From contig JACQEZ010000001.1 of the NCBI GenBank assembly GCA_016200325.1, positions 372,001 through 436,000 of the forward strand: a DNA stretch of 64,000 bases, written 5' to 3'. Origin of the DNA: Candidatus Manganitrophaceae bacterium (GTDB lineage: Bacteria; Nitrospirota; Nitrospiria; SBBL01; Manganitrophaceae). Under the pieces are notes generated by a model that had not been told where the DNA came from, ran no database searches, and was given only the letters and a program-made list of their open reading frames with translations. Both the position numbers and the translations under genes were made by a program. Shown here piece after piece: positions 26,340 through 35,555 of the stretch; positions within the stretch are counted from its first letter, which is position 1; every line of letters starts with the position of its first letter.

Positions 26340-28049
26340 ATGAAGTCTGTTGGGCAATATAAAATTCTAGAAAAGGTCGGGGAAGGGGGGATGGCGACTG
26401 TCTTTCGTGGCATTCAGCCTTCTTTGAACCGATCTGTCGCGATTAAGTTTCTCTCTCATAAATTGGTTGAGGAGAACACGATCGTCGAGCGTTTCAACCG
26501 GGAGTCTCTGATCATCGCCCGCCTCTCCCACCCGAACATCATCCATGTCATCGACCGCGGCATCTCTGAGGAGGGGATGCCCTATTTCGTGATGGATTAT
26601 GTAGAAGGGACCAATCTTGCCTTGCTGATGAAAGATCCCGGGTTCGATCTCAACCGAAAGCTCGATATCATCATTCAGATCTGCAAGGCATTGTCCTATG
26701 CCCACAAAAACGGGGTTGTCCATCGGGACATCAAGCCGGCCAATATCCTGATCGACAAAGAGGGGAATGCGCTGGTGACCGACTTCGGCATCGCCCAATT
26801 TTATGAAAACGGGAAAGAGGAGGACGCGCTGACGAAAGAAGGAATGGTGATGGGAACCCTTGCCTACATGTCGCCGGAGCAGAGAAGCGGATCAAAAAAT
26901 GTGACCGCCGCGAGCGATCTTTATTCCCTCGGCGTGATGATGTATGAGCTCTTTGCAGGGAAGCGGCCGAAGGGGAACTTTAAAGGCCCATCGAACTATA
27001 ATGCAAGCCTTCCGGAGGAGCTCGACGGGGTCGTTGCCACCTGTTTGGAAGAGGAGCCGGGCGATCGTTACAAGTCGGCCGATGAGGTCAAGAACCAGCT
27101 GCTGAATCTGCTGCAGGGAGCGCATATCCGAGAGACCCAAAAGGAGCGGGCGCTCGAGAGTGTCGCGAAAACGGAGGACCGATTTGTTTTGCTCGATGTG
27201 ATTAAGGAGACCGAATACGGCGGGGTCTATCTTTTTCAAGACAAAACGGATGATCAGCGGATGGTGGTGAAGAAGTGCCGGAGCAGCCGGGAGCTCCTGA
27301 TTTATAAAAAGCTGATGACGACGTTGAAACATCCGAACATCGTCAACATCTATGGAATATCCGAGGAGCGAGGGATCCTCAACATCGTCATGGAATATGT
27401 GAGCGGAGGAAATCTCAAGGAGCGGTTTGTCCAAAAACATCCCTGGCAGGAAACGATTCAGCTGATCCGGGTGGTCTGTGAAGCGCTTAACTTTGCCCAC
27501 AAGCATCACGTCATCCATGGCAACCTCCGGCCAAGCAATATTTTGATCGATGACTCGGGCGGGGTCAAGCTCTCCGATTTCGGATTGGAGGAGCATTATC
27601 CCGGAGCGGGAAAAGAGATGAATTGGTACAGCCCGCCCGGCGAAAAGAGAACGGTGCAGGCCGACATCTATGCGGTCGGAGCGATCGTGTATGAGATGAT
27701 TGCCGGCGCCCCTCCCGTTTGGAAAGAGGGAAGCCCGGTCCCGCACGAGGAGTTTCGCCTCCTTCCGTGGGACCTCTGGCCGATGATCTCCAAGATGATG
27801 TCGCGAAAACGGGAGAGCCGCTTCAGAAATTTTGACGAGGTGATCCGTGCAATCGACGCGCTCCTCCTGGAGGCGGAGGAGGCGAATAAAACCGTTACGC
27901 GGAGCAAGGTGAAGAGCGGGACTGCTGGAAAGGTGATTCTCGTTTTAGTGATCCTTCTATCGACCCTCCTTGCCGGCGCTTATCTTGCCTGGAGATTCAA
28001 TCCTGCCATGAAAGAGCGAATCGAAACGCTTCTTTACTCCTTCCGATAA
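26340..28049 (+). CDS. Tandem Ser/Thr kinase-pseudokinase with C-terminal membrane helix
   Basis: 569 residues. Domain 1 (about 7-260) is a complete PknB-type kinase: GEGGMATV (14-21), K36, HRDIKPANIL (Asp130, Asn135), DFG (148-150) and APE-like SPE. Domain 2 (about 281-515) has the same fold and a possible VAIK-like Lys at 311/312, but the HRD loop reads HGNLRPSN (393-400), so the catalytic Asp is Asn. Its DFG (413-415) is kept and the APE region is altered (SPPGEK). It is therefore probably a pseudokinase, perhaps regulating domain 1. A basic linker and one membrane helix (about 526-548) put both kinase domains in the cytoplasm, with almost nothing outside. A partner phosphatase gene is not adjacent. 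Confidence 0.9.
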   Translation: MKSVGQYKILEKVGEGGMATVFRGIQPSLNRSVAIKFLSHKLVEENTIVERFNRESLIIARLSHPNIIHVIDRGISEEGMPYFVMDYVEGTNLALLMKDPGFDLNRKLDIIIQICKALSYAHKNGVVHRDIKPANILIDKEGNALVTDFGIAQFYENGKEEDALTKEGMVMGTLAYMSPEQRSGSKNVTAASDLYSLGVMMYELFAGKRPKGNFKGPSNYNASLPEELDGVVATCLEEEPGDRYKSADEVKNQLLNLLQGAHIRETQKERALESVAKTEDRFVLLDVIKETEYGGVYLFQDKTDDQRMVVKKCRSSRELLIYKKLMTTLKHPNIVNIYGISEERGILNIVMEYVSGGNLKERFVQKHPWQETIQLIRVVCEALNFAHKHHVIHGNLRPSNILIDDSGGVKLSDFGLEEHYPGAGKEMNWYSPPGEKRTVQADIYAVGAIVYEMIAGAPPVWKEGSPVPHEEFRLLPWDLWPMISKMMSRKRESRFRNFDEVIRAIDALLLEAEEANKTVTRSKVKSGTAGKVILVLVILLSTLLAGAYLAWRFNPAMKERIETLLYSFR

Positions 28050-28200
28050 GATCGGAGGGATCAAGGCCCTTCTGCAACAAATAAATTGCCTGTTCCTCCC
28101 GTTTTGCTGTTGTTCCTATAGGGGATTTCAAGCAAACGACTAGGATAAAAGTAAGGTCCCTTCATTCGCTTTTTCCTCTCACCCCCCTCGTTCGAGGTGA

Positions 28201-28228
28201 TTGCCGGAAAGGTATATCTCATTATAGT
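28201..28228 (+). promoter_or_regulatory. Putative sigma-70 promoter of the PEP-CTERM gene
   Basis: TTGCCG (28201-28206) and TATAGT (28223-28228) are separated by 16 bases, about 100 bases before the PEP-CTERM start codon. This is a reasonable -35/-10 pair by eye only. Confidence 0.4.
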
Positions 28229-28334
28229 ATGAATCTGCCGAATCCTCAGGAGGAGATATCAGCAGGAGCGCCATCGCAGCGGAAAGGCTTCTCGAAATCG
28301 TCGCCGACCTGGTGGGATTCAACGAAGGACCCAT

Positions 28335-29210
28335 ATGATGAAAGTGAAAAAACATCCGTGGTGGCTTCTGGTCATTTTAATCGGTCTGCTTCTTCCTGCG
28401 GCCTTACTCCAAACTTCCTCTCTTGCCCCTGAAGGCGAACCCCTCGGTCTCTTTTCCGAATCGCTTCTTTCTCCGAAAGAGAGGTCCTCAAACGCCAAGC
28501 AAAAAAGACCGGTCCACCCCCGTTCAGAAAAGTTCCCAGCAGACACGATCCTTTCACCCTTTAAGGAGAGCCTCCCGCAGGTGACGGAAACGCCCGCTCT
28601 AACAGAGTCGCGGCCATTCACGACTACCGAGACTTCTCGCTCCTCCGAAGAGCCGGTCCAAGAAATTTTTCCTTTTCCTGACAAAGGGGTCCAAACGGAA
28701 TCGGTTTCGCTCCATGGGGATGACCTTCCGAGCACCCACCCGAGGTTGTCTTGGGAGAATCCGCCGTTCACCCCCGTCTCCTTTATAGGCGCGGTAGGTG
28801 GGGGAGGGGCCGGAAGCGCAGCCCGGCCGGTTAATAGCGGGCCGCATCCGACCGATGGCCCCAAACCGCCGGAGACCGGTTCAAAAAATCCCGGCCCCGC
28901 ACCGATCACCTCGGAAGAAAATCCGAAGAGCCCCGATCCTGCGCCGGCCGCTCCCAAGGAAAATCCACCCTCAGAAAATCGGCCGTTGCCGGGAGACCCG
29001 TTGCCGGTCGCGCTGAACGACCCTGACGAAGGCACTTCCCCTTCACCGGAAGCGTTGCCGCCGATCGTTGTTGCGGAGACGGATCATCCTTCCCTTCTCA
29101 CTGAGCCGACCGACTCAAAGGATACTGCGACCGTCCCGGAACCGAGCACCCTCCTTCTCGTCGGATCAGGGTTGAGCGGGCTCGCGCTCCTCAAAAGAAA
29201 AAAGAAATAA
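28335..29210 (+). CDS. PEP-CTERM sorting-signal protein
   Basis: 291 residues. An N-terminal signal helix (residues 8-27) is followed by a low-complexity Pro/Ser/Glu-rich body. The C-terminus, VPEPSTLLLVGSGLSGLALL then KRKKK, is a textbook PEP-CTERM signal: Pro-Glu-Pro motif, hydrophobic helix and basic tail. Exosortase recognises this signal and cleaves it during export. The disordered, Pro-rich body fits a secreted or EPS-associated protein. GAAGGA precedes the ATG by about 6 bases. The exosortase itself is not in the window, but the EPS locus at 54-64 kb is of the type usually linked to it. Its 3' end overlaps an antitoxin remnant on the other strand. Confidence 0.88.
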   Translation: MMKVKKHPWWLLVILIGLLLPAALLQTSSLAPEGEPLGLFSESLLSPKERSSNAKQKRPVHPRSEKFPADTILSPFKESLPQVTETPALTESRPFTTTETSRSSEEPVQEIFPFPDKGVQTESVSLHGDDLPSTHPRLSWENPPFTPVSFIGAVGGGGAGSAARPVNSGPHPTDGPKPPETGSKNPGPAPITSEENPKSPDPAPAAPKENPPSENRPLPGDPLPVALNDPDEGTSPSPEALPPIVVAETDHPSLLTEPTDSKDTATVPEPSTLLLVGSGLSGLALLKRKKK

Positions 29211-29401
29211 CGCATCCCACGGCGAGCCTGGCTCAGGATTTTATGGTAATCCTCTAGCCGTTCGTCAATAACCTTTTTGTCTTCCTCAGTCAATTCGACC
29301 GCGGCCGCTTCGGCGGCGATCGTATCCCAAAGATCCTCCACCAGCTGAATCCGCTCCGGAATGGAAAGGTTCAGTAAATCCGTTGCAGTCGGCTTTTTCA
29401 A
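29084..29401 (-). pseudogene. Truncated addiction-module antitoxin (TIGR02574-like)
   Basis: From a TTG at 29401 (with AAAGGTGATC upstream) the frame reads LLNLSIPERIQLVEDLWDTI, then AAEAAAVELTEEDKKVIDERLEDYH. This matches the addiction-module component family of about 70-80 residues. The normal end (NPxxGxxWEEV) is missing: after YH the frame reads into unrelated sequence antisense to the PEP-CTERM gene. No RelE/ParE toxin gene lies beside it. Probably a decayed half of a toxin-antitoxin pair. Confidence 0.65.
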
Positions 29402-29516
29402 AAGATCACCTTTTACCGATTTATTACGGATGTTTCTTTTCACATGCTTGAAAATCGTTATACAGAGCTTACTAAAATGAAGAGCGGATGCCAGAAGGAA
29501 GAACCCGCCCGGTGGA

Positions 29517-29750
29517 TCATTCACGGTTATTGAGAATGAAGAAAATGAAGAAGGCAGTTGCCAAAGCGATCAGGACGAGGAGGCGAGCCCAACGAACGGT
29601 CCGCTTTTCATCTTCCCCGGAGATCACTCCGAATCCTTTTGCGCCGGTGTATCGCAGAACGAGGATGAGCAGGCCGAAAAGAAAAAGGAAAGCAACATCG
29701 AACGCGAAGGGCTCCCAGGCTTGTATCTTACTATAATTAGCTAATAGCAT
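29517..29750 (-). CDS. Small two-helix membrane protein
   Basis: 77 residues with two hydrophobic segments (about 18-34 and 55-73) and a charged loop between them (GEDEKRTVRWAR). No family recognised and only a weak ribosome-binding site. It lies 20 bases after the nuclease-like gene on the same strand. Confidence 0.5.
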   Translation of the reverse strand: MLLANYSKIQAWEPFAFDVAFLFLFGLLILVLRYTGAKGFGVISGEDEKRTVRWARLLVLIALATAFFIFFILNNRE

Positions 29751-29770
29751 TTGAAACCGATGGCGTTATC

Positions 29771-30469
29771 TTAAGAATGCCATTTTGAAAGAATTCCTAT
29801 GGTCGTATGAAGTCGCTCCCAAAGAACGGCCGAGACGGATTGGTCAATTTCATACTGGCTTTCATATTGGACCAGTGTTTCGATTGGCGCTATGCAAAGG
29901 TTACGTTTTTCGATAAACTCACGATCATTTTCGTTAAAGCAACATTCCTCTCGAGAATTAAAGTTTATTCCCACCGGCCCGTTAAATATTAAAATTCCCT
30001 TGTGAGGAGTCGGGTGTCCACGCTTACTACTTGTTAAACCACCAGTTACAAGTGCGACAGGATCTATGTCTCCCCCCAAACCTTCCTTTCGGGCTTTTTC
30101 CTCGCCTGACAAGTCAAAAACCCAATCGTCCAATTGCCTGAGGTCCTCACGGCCTATATTCGGTTTTCTTGAAGATTTTACTTCCACCACAAGGGGTTCA
30201 TTAAATTTGTTTTCCTTGAGGGCGATTACTACAAAGTCTTCCATGCCAGGCCGACCTTTTTCCACATTAAACCCCAATTTCTTTAATAACAGCCTGGCAC
30301 GTATCTCAAGAGAGCTATTACCTAAGTCTTTGTCTTCTCCTAACGCCAGAGTACCGGCTTCAGTAAGCGATTCGAGGATGGACTTAATATTCTTAAGGAA
30401 TTCATCATGTCGTAGTTGGAAGCTTAAGCTATCTAGGTATTCCCGTATTTTTTCTTGTAATTCGGACAT
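29771..30469 (-). CDS. PD-(D/E)XK nuclease-like protein
   Basis: 232 residues. A helical N-terminal part (1-50) is followed by a restriction-endonuclease-like core: ARLLLKKLGFNVEKG, MEDFVVIAL and PLVVEVKSSRK, where Asp and the ExK of EVKSS fit the PD-(D/E)XK metal site. DLRQLDDWV is a typical following helix. The DNA is visibly richer in A/T than its neighbours, which suggests recent acquisition. Without a partner methylase or helicase, the role (defence, repair or relic of a mobile element) is open. Confidence 0.65.
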   Translation of the reverse strand: MSELQEKIREYLDSLSFQLRHDEFLKNIKSILESLTEAGTLALGEDKDLGNSSLEIRARLLLKKLGFNVEKGRPGMEDFVVIALKENKFNEPLVVEVKSSRKPNIGREDLRQLDDWVFDLSGEEKARKEGLGGDIDPVALVTGGLTSSKRGHPTPHKGILIFNGPVGINFNSREECCFNENDREFIEKRNLCIAPIETLVQYESQYEIDQSVSAVLWERLHTTIGILSKWHS

Positions 30470-30636
30470 TGCTTTGGATTCAAAAAAGAATGTTGGTATT
30501 CAAACGTTTCCAAAAAGATTACTCCTCTTTAAGGAATAATTCAATCTTGAGGAAGAGTGATTGTGGCGATAATTAAGATGTACGACAAGAGAAACGGAAT
30601 GGTTGATATACAAATAATAATGAAGGACTGAGGATG

Positions 30637-32097
30637 CTACCGCGCCGCCAACCCTGTGAACACACTGGTCGCAGCGACAGAGAAATCAATAAACGGTTGA
30701 GGATAGACGCCTAGGAGGATCACGCCGGCAATGCCGGCGTAGATCACGACTTTCAGCGGCATCGAGAGATGAATGGGGGTGGTCTCTTTTGGTTCGAGGA
30801 TGTAGATCTTCTTCACCACGATCAGATAGTAGTAGAAGGAGATGATCACGTTGATCAGGCCGACCGTCACCAAAAAGAACATCTTCTGATGAACGGCGGC
30901 GGCGAAGATATAAACTTTGCCAATGAAGCCGGCCAACGGCGGGACGCCGGCGAGCGAGAGAAGAAAGACCAGCATTGCAAAGGCGAGCAGCGGCGAGCGG
31001 CGGCTGAGTCCCGCGAGGTCGTCGATGTCGTCTTTGTTTGTCAGGTTTGAGAAGATGATCACCACGGTAAAGGCGCCGAGGTTGGCGAAGAGGTAGGTCA
31101 GCATATAGAAGAGGAGCGAGTCGCCCCCCATCTTCGTCCCGGCGGCCATCCCGATTAAAATGTTTCCGATCTGCGCGATCCCGGAGTAGGCGAGCAGCCG
31201 CTTCATGTTCTTCTGGGCGATTGCGGTGATGTTGCCGTAGGTCATCGAGAGGATCGAGAGCGCGGCGATGAACCAGGTCCACTCCGACCGCATGTCGCCG
31301 AACGTCGCGAACATCACCCGGAGGAAGAGGGCGAAAGCGGCCGCCTTCGGCGTGATCGAAAGGTAGGTCGTGATCGGCGTCGGGGCGCCTTCGTACACGT
31401 CGGGAATCCAGGTGTGAAAGGGGACCGCGCCGACCTTGAAGCCGAGTCCGACGAAAATGAAGAGAACGCCGAGAATAAGCGCGATCGAATGCTTATCTTG
31501 GAGCGCCGCGATCTCGCGGAAGTAGATCGTCCCGGTCGCGCCGTAGATCAGGCTGATGCCGTAGGCGATCAGCGAGGCGGCCAAGACGCCGAGGATGAAG
31601 AACTTGATCGCCGCCTCGTTCGATTTGAAATCGTCCCGCAGATAGGCGACGAGGATGTAGAAGCCGAACGTCGAGAACTCCAGCGTGATGAAGAGGGAGA
31701 GGAAGTCGTTGGCCGACGCCATGAACATCATCCCGAGCGCGGCAAAGAGAATGAGGTAGTAGTACTCCCCTTTAAAATAGGGGATTTTTTTCAGATAGTC
31801 GATCGACACCAAGGTCACGAGGATCGTCGAGAGGAGAATAAAGATCTTGAAGAAGATGGCGAGCGGATCGAGGACGAACATCGAGTTGAAGAGGCTTCCT
31901 TGGACCCCGCTGACTGCAAAGCCGACGAGCTGCAGGGCGATCAACGCCATCCCGCCGATCGAGAGGTAAGCGAGCGTTGTCTTCGAAAACTTCGGGAAGA
32001 TGAAGTCGATCGAGAGGATGACGCATGACAAGAGGGTCATCCAGAGCTCCGGCGCCATCAAGGTGAGATTCAGATCGGCCCAATTCAACGGCGGCAT
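30637..32097 (-). CDS. nuoN: NADH-quinone oxidoreductase subunit N
   Basis: 486 residues, about 14 membrane helices. Antiporter-like proton-pumping subunit of complex I nearest the hydrophilic arm. The TM5 Glu is in LFITLEFSTFG, the TM7 Lys in GLGFKVGAVPFHTW, the TM8 Lys in ITPKAA and the TM12 Lys in GFIGKVYIF, all present as in working NuoN. Its start abuts the end of the second NuoM-like gene, in the usual M-N order. It is the last gene of the operon. Confidence 0.96.
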   Translation of the reverse strand: MPPLNWADLNLTLMAPELWMTLLSCVILSIDFIFPKFSKTTLAYLSIGGMALIALQLVGFAVSGVQGSLFNSMFVLDPLAIFFKIFILLSTILVTLVSIDYLKKIPYFKGEYYYLILFAALGMMFMASANDFLSLFITLEFSTFGFYILVAYLRDDFKSNEAAIKFFILGVLAASLIAYGISLIYGATGTIYFREIAALQDKHSIALILGVLFIFVGLGFKVGAVPFHTWIPDVYEGAPTPITTYLSITPKAAAFALFLRVMFATFGDMRSEWTWFIAALSILSMTYGNITAIAQKNMKRLLAYSGIAQIGNILIGMAAGTKMGGDSLLFYMLTYLFANLGAFTVVIIFSNLTNKDDIDDLAGLSRRSPLLAFAMLVFLLSLAGVPPLAGFIGKVYIFAAAVHQKMFFLVTVGLINVIISFYYYLIVVKKIYILEPKETTPIHLSMPLKVVIYAGIAGVILLGVYPQPFIDFSVAATSVFTGLAAR

Positions 32098-33777
32098 TTA
32101 GTGTCCTCCTGAAGCGTTCGCGTCGGTCGGTGGGGGAAGGGTCTCCGGCGTCGCCGGTGTTCCTGCCGGGGCCGGTGCGGGCGCCGGCTCCGCGGCGATC
32201 GCCGGGGCCGGTGTCTCCGCCGGTGTTGTCATCCGTGCAATGATCGGCGTCACCCCCGATTGGATCACATTAATAAACGGCGCGGGATAAATTCCGAAGA
32301 AAAGGGTCATCGAAGCAAGCAGAACGAGCGGGAGGCGGTCGACCACCCCATGCGCATCGACGATATGGGACATCTTCGGGTCGGCCTCGCCGAAGAACAT
32401 CGCCCGGATCATCCGGAAATAGTAGGCCCAGGTGATGGTGATCGCCATCGCCGCCAAGACCGTCTGGACCGGGTAGACCTTCCAGCTTCCCAAAAAGACC
32501 ATCAGCTCGCCGATGAAATTCATCGCCCCCGGCATTCCGAACGACGCCGCCGAGCCGATGACAAAACAGGTGGCGATGAACGGCATCTTCGACGCCAGCC
32601 CGCCCCCCATCGACGGAATGTCGAGGGTGTGGGTCTGGTAGTAGATGTAGCCGGCGAGCGCGAAGAGCAGCCCCATCGCCATCGCGTCGGCGAAGAGGAA
32701 GAAGACGGCGCCGGTCAGCGAGATCAGGTTCAGCGACGCCATTCCGAGGAAGATATACCCCATGTGCGCCACCGACGAGTAGCCGACGACGAACTTCGTG
32801 TCTTTCTGGAGAAAGGCGACCAACCCGCCGTAGAAAATGTTGATCACGCAGAGGACGGCAATGATCGGCATCCACTGCTGCGTCGCCGCCGGAAAGAGGA
32901 AGAAGCAGATCCGGATGATCGTAAAATGGCCGAGCTTCTTCAACACCCCGGCGTGCATCATGCTCGCGGCGGCGGGGGCGGCGGCATAGCCGACCGGCGA
33001 CCAGGAGTGGAAGGGGAAGATCGCGGCGATCGGCGCGAAGCCTAAGAAGATGAGCCAGAAGTAGAGATCCTCTTTTGCTTTTAACGCCCCCCCCTTCTCG
33101 GCGAGCTCAAGGATGTTGAAGGTCCGGAGGCCGGAGTCGACATAGACGAGCAACAGCCCGAGCAGCGCGACCACCGCGCCGAGCGAGAGATAGAGGGTCA
33201 GCTTCATCGCGGCGTACTCTTTGCTCGACCGGTTGAAGTTGAAGAAGTGGGAGACCGAATCGGCGAGCGGGTTCCCCTCTTTTTTCATATCGAGGTAGCC
33301 CTTGGTGTGCCGGCCCCAAATCGTCAAGAAGAGGTACATCGGGATCACCGAGAGCTCGTAAAAGAAAAAGAGGAAGAAGAGGTCGAGCGACATGTAGACC
33401 CCGATCGTCGCCGAGCCCAAGATCAAGAGGTTGATGTAGAACTCTTTCAAGCGGTCTTTGACATGCCAGGAGACGAAGATTCCGGCAAACATCAACATCG
33501 AAGAGGCGAGGACCATCGGCGCGCCAATCCCGTCGACCCCGAGGAAGAAGGCGATCCCGAGCTCTTTCGACCAGCGGTAATGTTCCTGAAACTGAAAACC
33601 TCCGGCGGTATGGTCGTACGACATCATCAGATAGGCCGAGGCGAGGAGCGAGAGGCCGGCGAAGGTGACGGCGATCCCCTGGACGATCTCCCGCTGTTTG
33701 TTCGAGACGAAGAAGAGAAGGAACGCCCCGGCAAACGGCGTGAAGAGGATGAAGGAGAGGAGGTGGCTATTTGACAT
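32098..33777 (-). CDS. nuoM: Second NuoM-like proton-pumping subunit
   Basis: 559 residues. NuoM family by the FFYELSVIPMYL segment (TM5 Glu141), VLKKLG (TM8 Lys280), YSSVAHMGYI and NFIGELMVF (TM12 Glu424). The TM7 segment reads GFAPIAAIFPFHSW, so the usual Lys is Ile250. An unusual insertion (about 155-190, NPLADSVSHFFNFNR) follows TM5. The last 45 residues form a Pro/Ala-rich tail ending in a Gly/His tail. It overlaps the first NuoM gene by 11 bases. A second NuoM is the mark of '2M' complex I. Confidence 0.92.
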   Translation of the reverse strand: MSNSHLLSFILFTPFAGAFLLFFVSNKQREIVQGIAVTFAGLSLLASAYLMMSYDHTAGGFQFQEHYRWSKELGIAFFLGVDGIGAPMVLASSMLMFAGIFVSWHVKDRLKEFYINLLILGSATIGVYMSLDLFFLFFFYELSVIPMYLFLTIWGRHTKGYLDMKKEGNPLADSVSHFFNFNRSSKEYAAMKLTLYLSLGAVVALLGLLLVYVDSGLRTFNILELAEKGGALKAKEDLYFWLIFLGFAPIAAIFPFHSWSPVGYAAAPAAASMMHAGVLKKLGHFTIIRICFFLFPAATQQWMPIIAVLCVINIFYGGLVAFLQKDTKFVVGYSSVAHMGYIFLGMASLNLISLTGAVFFLFADAMAMGLLFALAGYIYYQTHTLDIPSMGGGLASKMPFIATCFVIGSAASFGMPGAMNFIGELMVFLGSWKVYPVQTVLAAMAITITWAYYFRMIRAMFFGEADPKMSHIVDAHGVVDRLPLVLLASMTLFFGIYPAPFINVIQSGVTPIIARMTTPAETPAPAIAAEPAPAPAPAGTPATPETLPPPTDANASGGH

Positions 33778-35488
33778 GGGGTCCCTCCCTTTTTTTCATC
33801 TCCGGCGTCGAAGGGGTCGTCTCCTTCGGGGCCGGAATGGGGGAGGCGAGCGGATTCTCCTCATCCAACGCGTCAAACTGGAAGAGCCCGGCCGGGGTGG
33901 CAATCGCAGCCGGTGCCGCCGCCGGTTCAGCCGGTGATGCTATCGGATCTGCAATCGTCCCGCCGACCCGCTGGGTGACGAAGTCGATCGAGCCGTCCAT
34001 CACCTTCAGAAACGGCATCGGGTAGATCCCGACCCAGAAGATCATCACGGCAAGCGCGACGCAGATCCCGATCTCCCGGGCATCAAGATCGGGGATCGTC
34101 TTGTTCTTCGGATTGGTGATCTCTCCCATCATCACCCGCTGATAGAGCCAGAGGAGATAAGCGGCGCCGAGGAGCACGCCGAGGATCGCGGTGAGGGTCA
34201 GCCGCCAGTCGAGTCTCGCGGCGCCGACCAGAATCAACAGCTCGCCGACAAATCCATTCGTTCCCGGAAAGGCCATCGAGGAGAGGGAGATCATCAAATA
34301 GAAAGCAGCGAAGATCGGGAGGCGCTTGCCGAGCCCGCCATATTCGGAGATCGCTCGGGTGTGGCGCCGCTCATAAAGAAATCCGACGATCAGAAAGAGC
34401 CCCGCCGTCGAGATCCCATGATTCAACATCTGAATCATCCCCCCCTGAATCCCGGCCCGATTCAGCGCGAAGATTCCCAGGACGACAAACCCCAAATGGC
34501 TGATCGAAGAATAAGCGATCAGCTTTTTGATATCGTCCTGCGCCAGCGCCAGCAGCGCGCCGTAGACGATCCCGATCACCGAGAGGATCGTCATCATCGG
34601 AACGAAGTTGGCCGAGGCGATCGGCAGGAGCGGGAGGGAGAAGCGGACGAAGCCATAGGTCCCCATCTTCAGGAGGACGCCGGCCAGCAGGACGCTCCCG
34701 GCGGTCGGCGCTTCGACGTGGGCGTCGGGGAGCCAGGTGTGAAAGGGGAACATCGGGACTTTAAAGGCAAATCCGAAAAAGAGGAGGAGGAAGACGATGT
34801 TCTGCTTCGACTCCGAAAGCGGCGCCTTCAACAGATCCAAGAGGCTGAACGAGTAAGCCTGTGGAAGATTCTGCGCCAAGGCGTAGTCATGATAGTTCAA
34901 ATAAAGGATCACGAAGCCGACGAGCATCAAGACCGAGCCGGCCAGCGTGTAGAGGACGAACTTCAGCGAGGCGTAATCGCGGTTGGCGCCCCCCCAGACC
35001 TTGATCAGGAAGTACATCGGGATCAGCATGATCTCCCAGAAGAGAAAGAAGAGGAGGAGGTCGAGCGACACGAAGACCCCAACGACCGTCGTCTCGATCA
35101 CCAGGAGACAGATCAGATACTGTTTCAAATACGACTCGATCCCTTTCCAAGAAAAGAGGACGAGCAACACCATCAAAAAGGTCGTCAGGGTGACGAGGAA
35201 GATGCTGATCCCGTCGACCCCAATATGATAGGCGGCGCCGAGCGGACGGATCCAGTTCGCTTCCTCGACGAACTGCATGTTCGCCGTCCCCCGCTCGAAG
35301 AGCGCCGGGAGGAGCAGCGAGAGAAGAAAGACGACCGACGACGTGATCAGCGCCGTCATCCGCATCTGCCGCTCGTCCTTCAAGAGGGAGATCGCCAACG
35401 CCCCGACCGCCGGAAGAAGAAGGAGCAGTGTCAGCAGCGGAAAGCCGATTTGGGTGTTCGCGAAGATTTGATCGATTGTGCTCACCAT
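33767..35488 (-). CDS. nuoM: NuoM proton-pumping subunit (canonical copy)
   Basis: 573 residues. All expected pump residues are seen: TM5 Glu in LFFLFWEIMLIPMYFL, TM7 Lys in FAFKVPMFPFHTWLP, TM8 Lys in GVLLKMGTYG and TM12 Glu in GFVGELLIL. The TM7-8 loop has the classic DAHVEAPTAGSVLL. After the last helix a Pro/Ala-rich tail of about 70 residues follows. It is translationally coupled to the second NuoM by an 11-base overlap. Confidence 0.95.
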   Translation of the reverse strand: MVSTIDQIFANTQIGFPLLTLLLLLPAVGALAISLLKDERQMRMTALITSSVVFLLSLLLPALFERGTANMQFVEEANWIRPLGAAYHIGVDGISIFLVTLTTFLMVLLVLFSWKGIESYLKQYLICLLVIETTVVGVFVSLDLLLFFLFWEIMLIPMYFLIKVWGGANRDYASLKFVLYTLAGSVLMLVGFVILYLNYHDYALAQNLPQAYSFSLLDLLKAPLSESKQNIVFLLLFFGFAFKVPMFPFHTWLPDAHVEAPTAGSVLLAGVLLKMGTYGFVRFSLPLLPIASANFVPMMTILSVIGIVYGALLALAQDDIKKLIAYSSISHLGFVVLGIFALNRAGIQGGMIQMLNHGISTAGLFLIVGFLYERRHTRAISEYGGLGKRLPIFAAFYLMISLSSMAFPGTNGFVGELLILVGAARLDWRLTLTAILGVLLGAAYLLWLYQRVMMGEITNPKNKTIPDLDAREIGICVALAVMIFWVGIYPMPFLKVMDGSIDFVTQRVGGTIADPIASPAEPAAAPAAIATPAGLFQFDALDEENPLASPIPAPKETTPSTPEMKKREGPHVK

Positions 35489-35511
35489 TATTTGTCCTTA
35501 CAACCGTTTCC

Positions 35512-35555
35512 CTTCGACAGGCTCAGATTCTCCGTTCGTGCTGAGCTGGTCGAAG
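35512..35555. repeat. Inverted-repeat (REP-like) element inside the nuo operon
   Basis: CTTCGACAGGCTCAG (35512-35526) and CTGAGCTGGTCGAAG (35541-35555) form an imperfect palindrome, a sequence type seen between genes in many bacterial genomes. It sits in the only long gap (152 bases) between the NuoL-like and first NuoM genes. It could alter relative expression or mark a past insertion. Confidence 0.65.
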
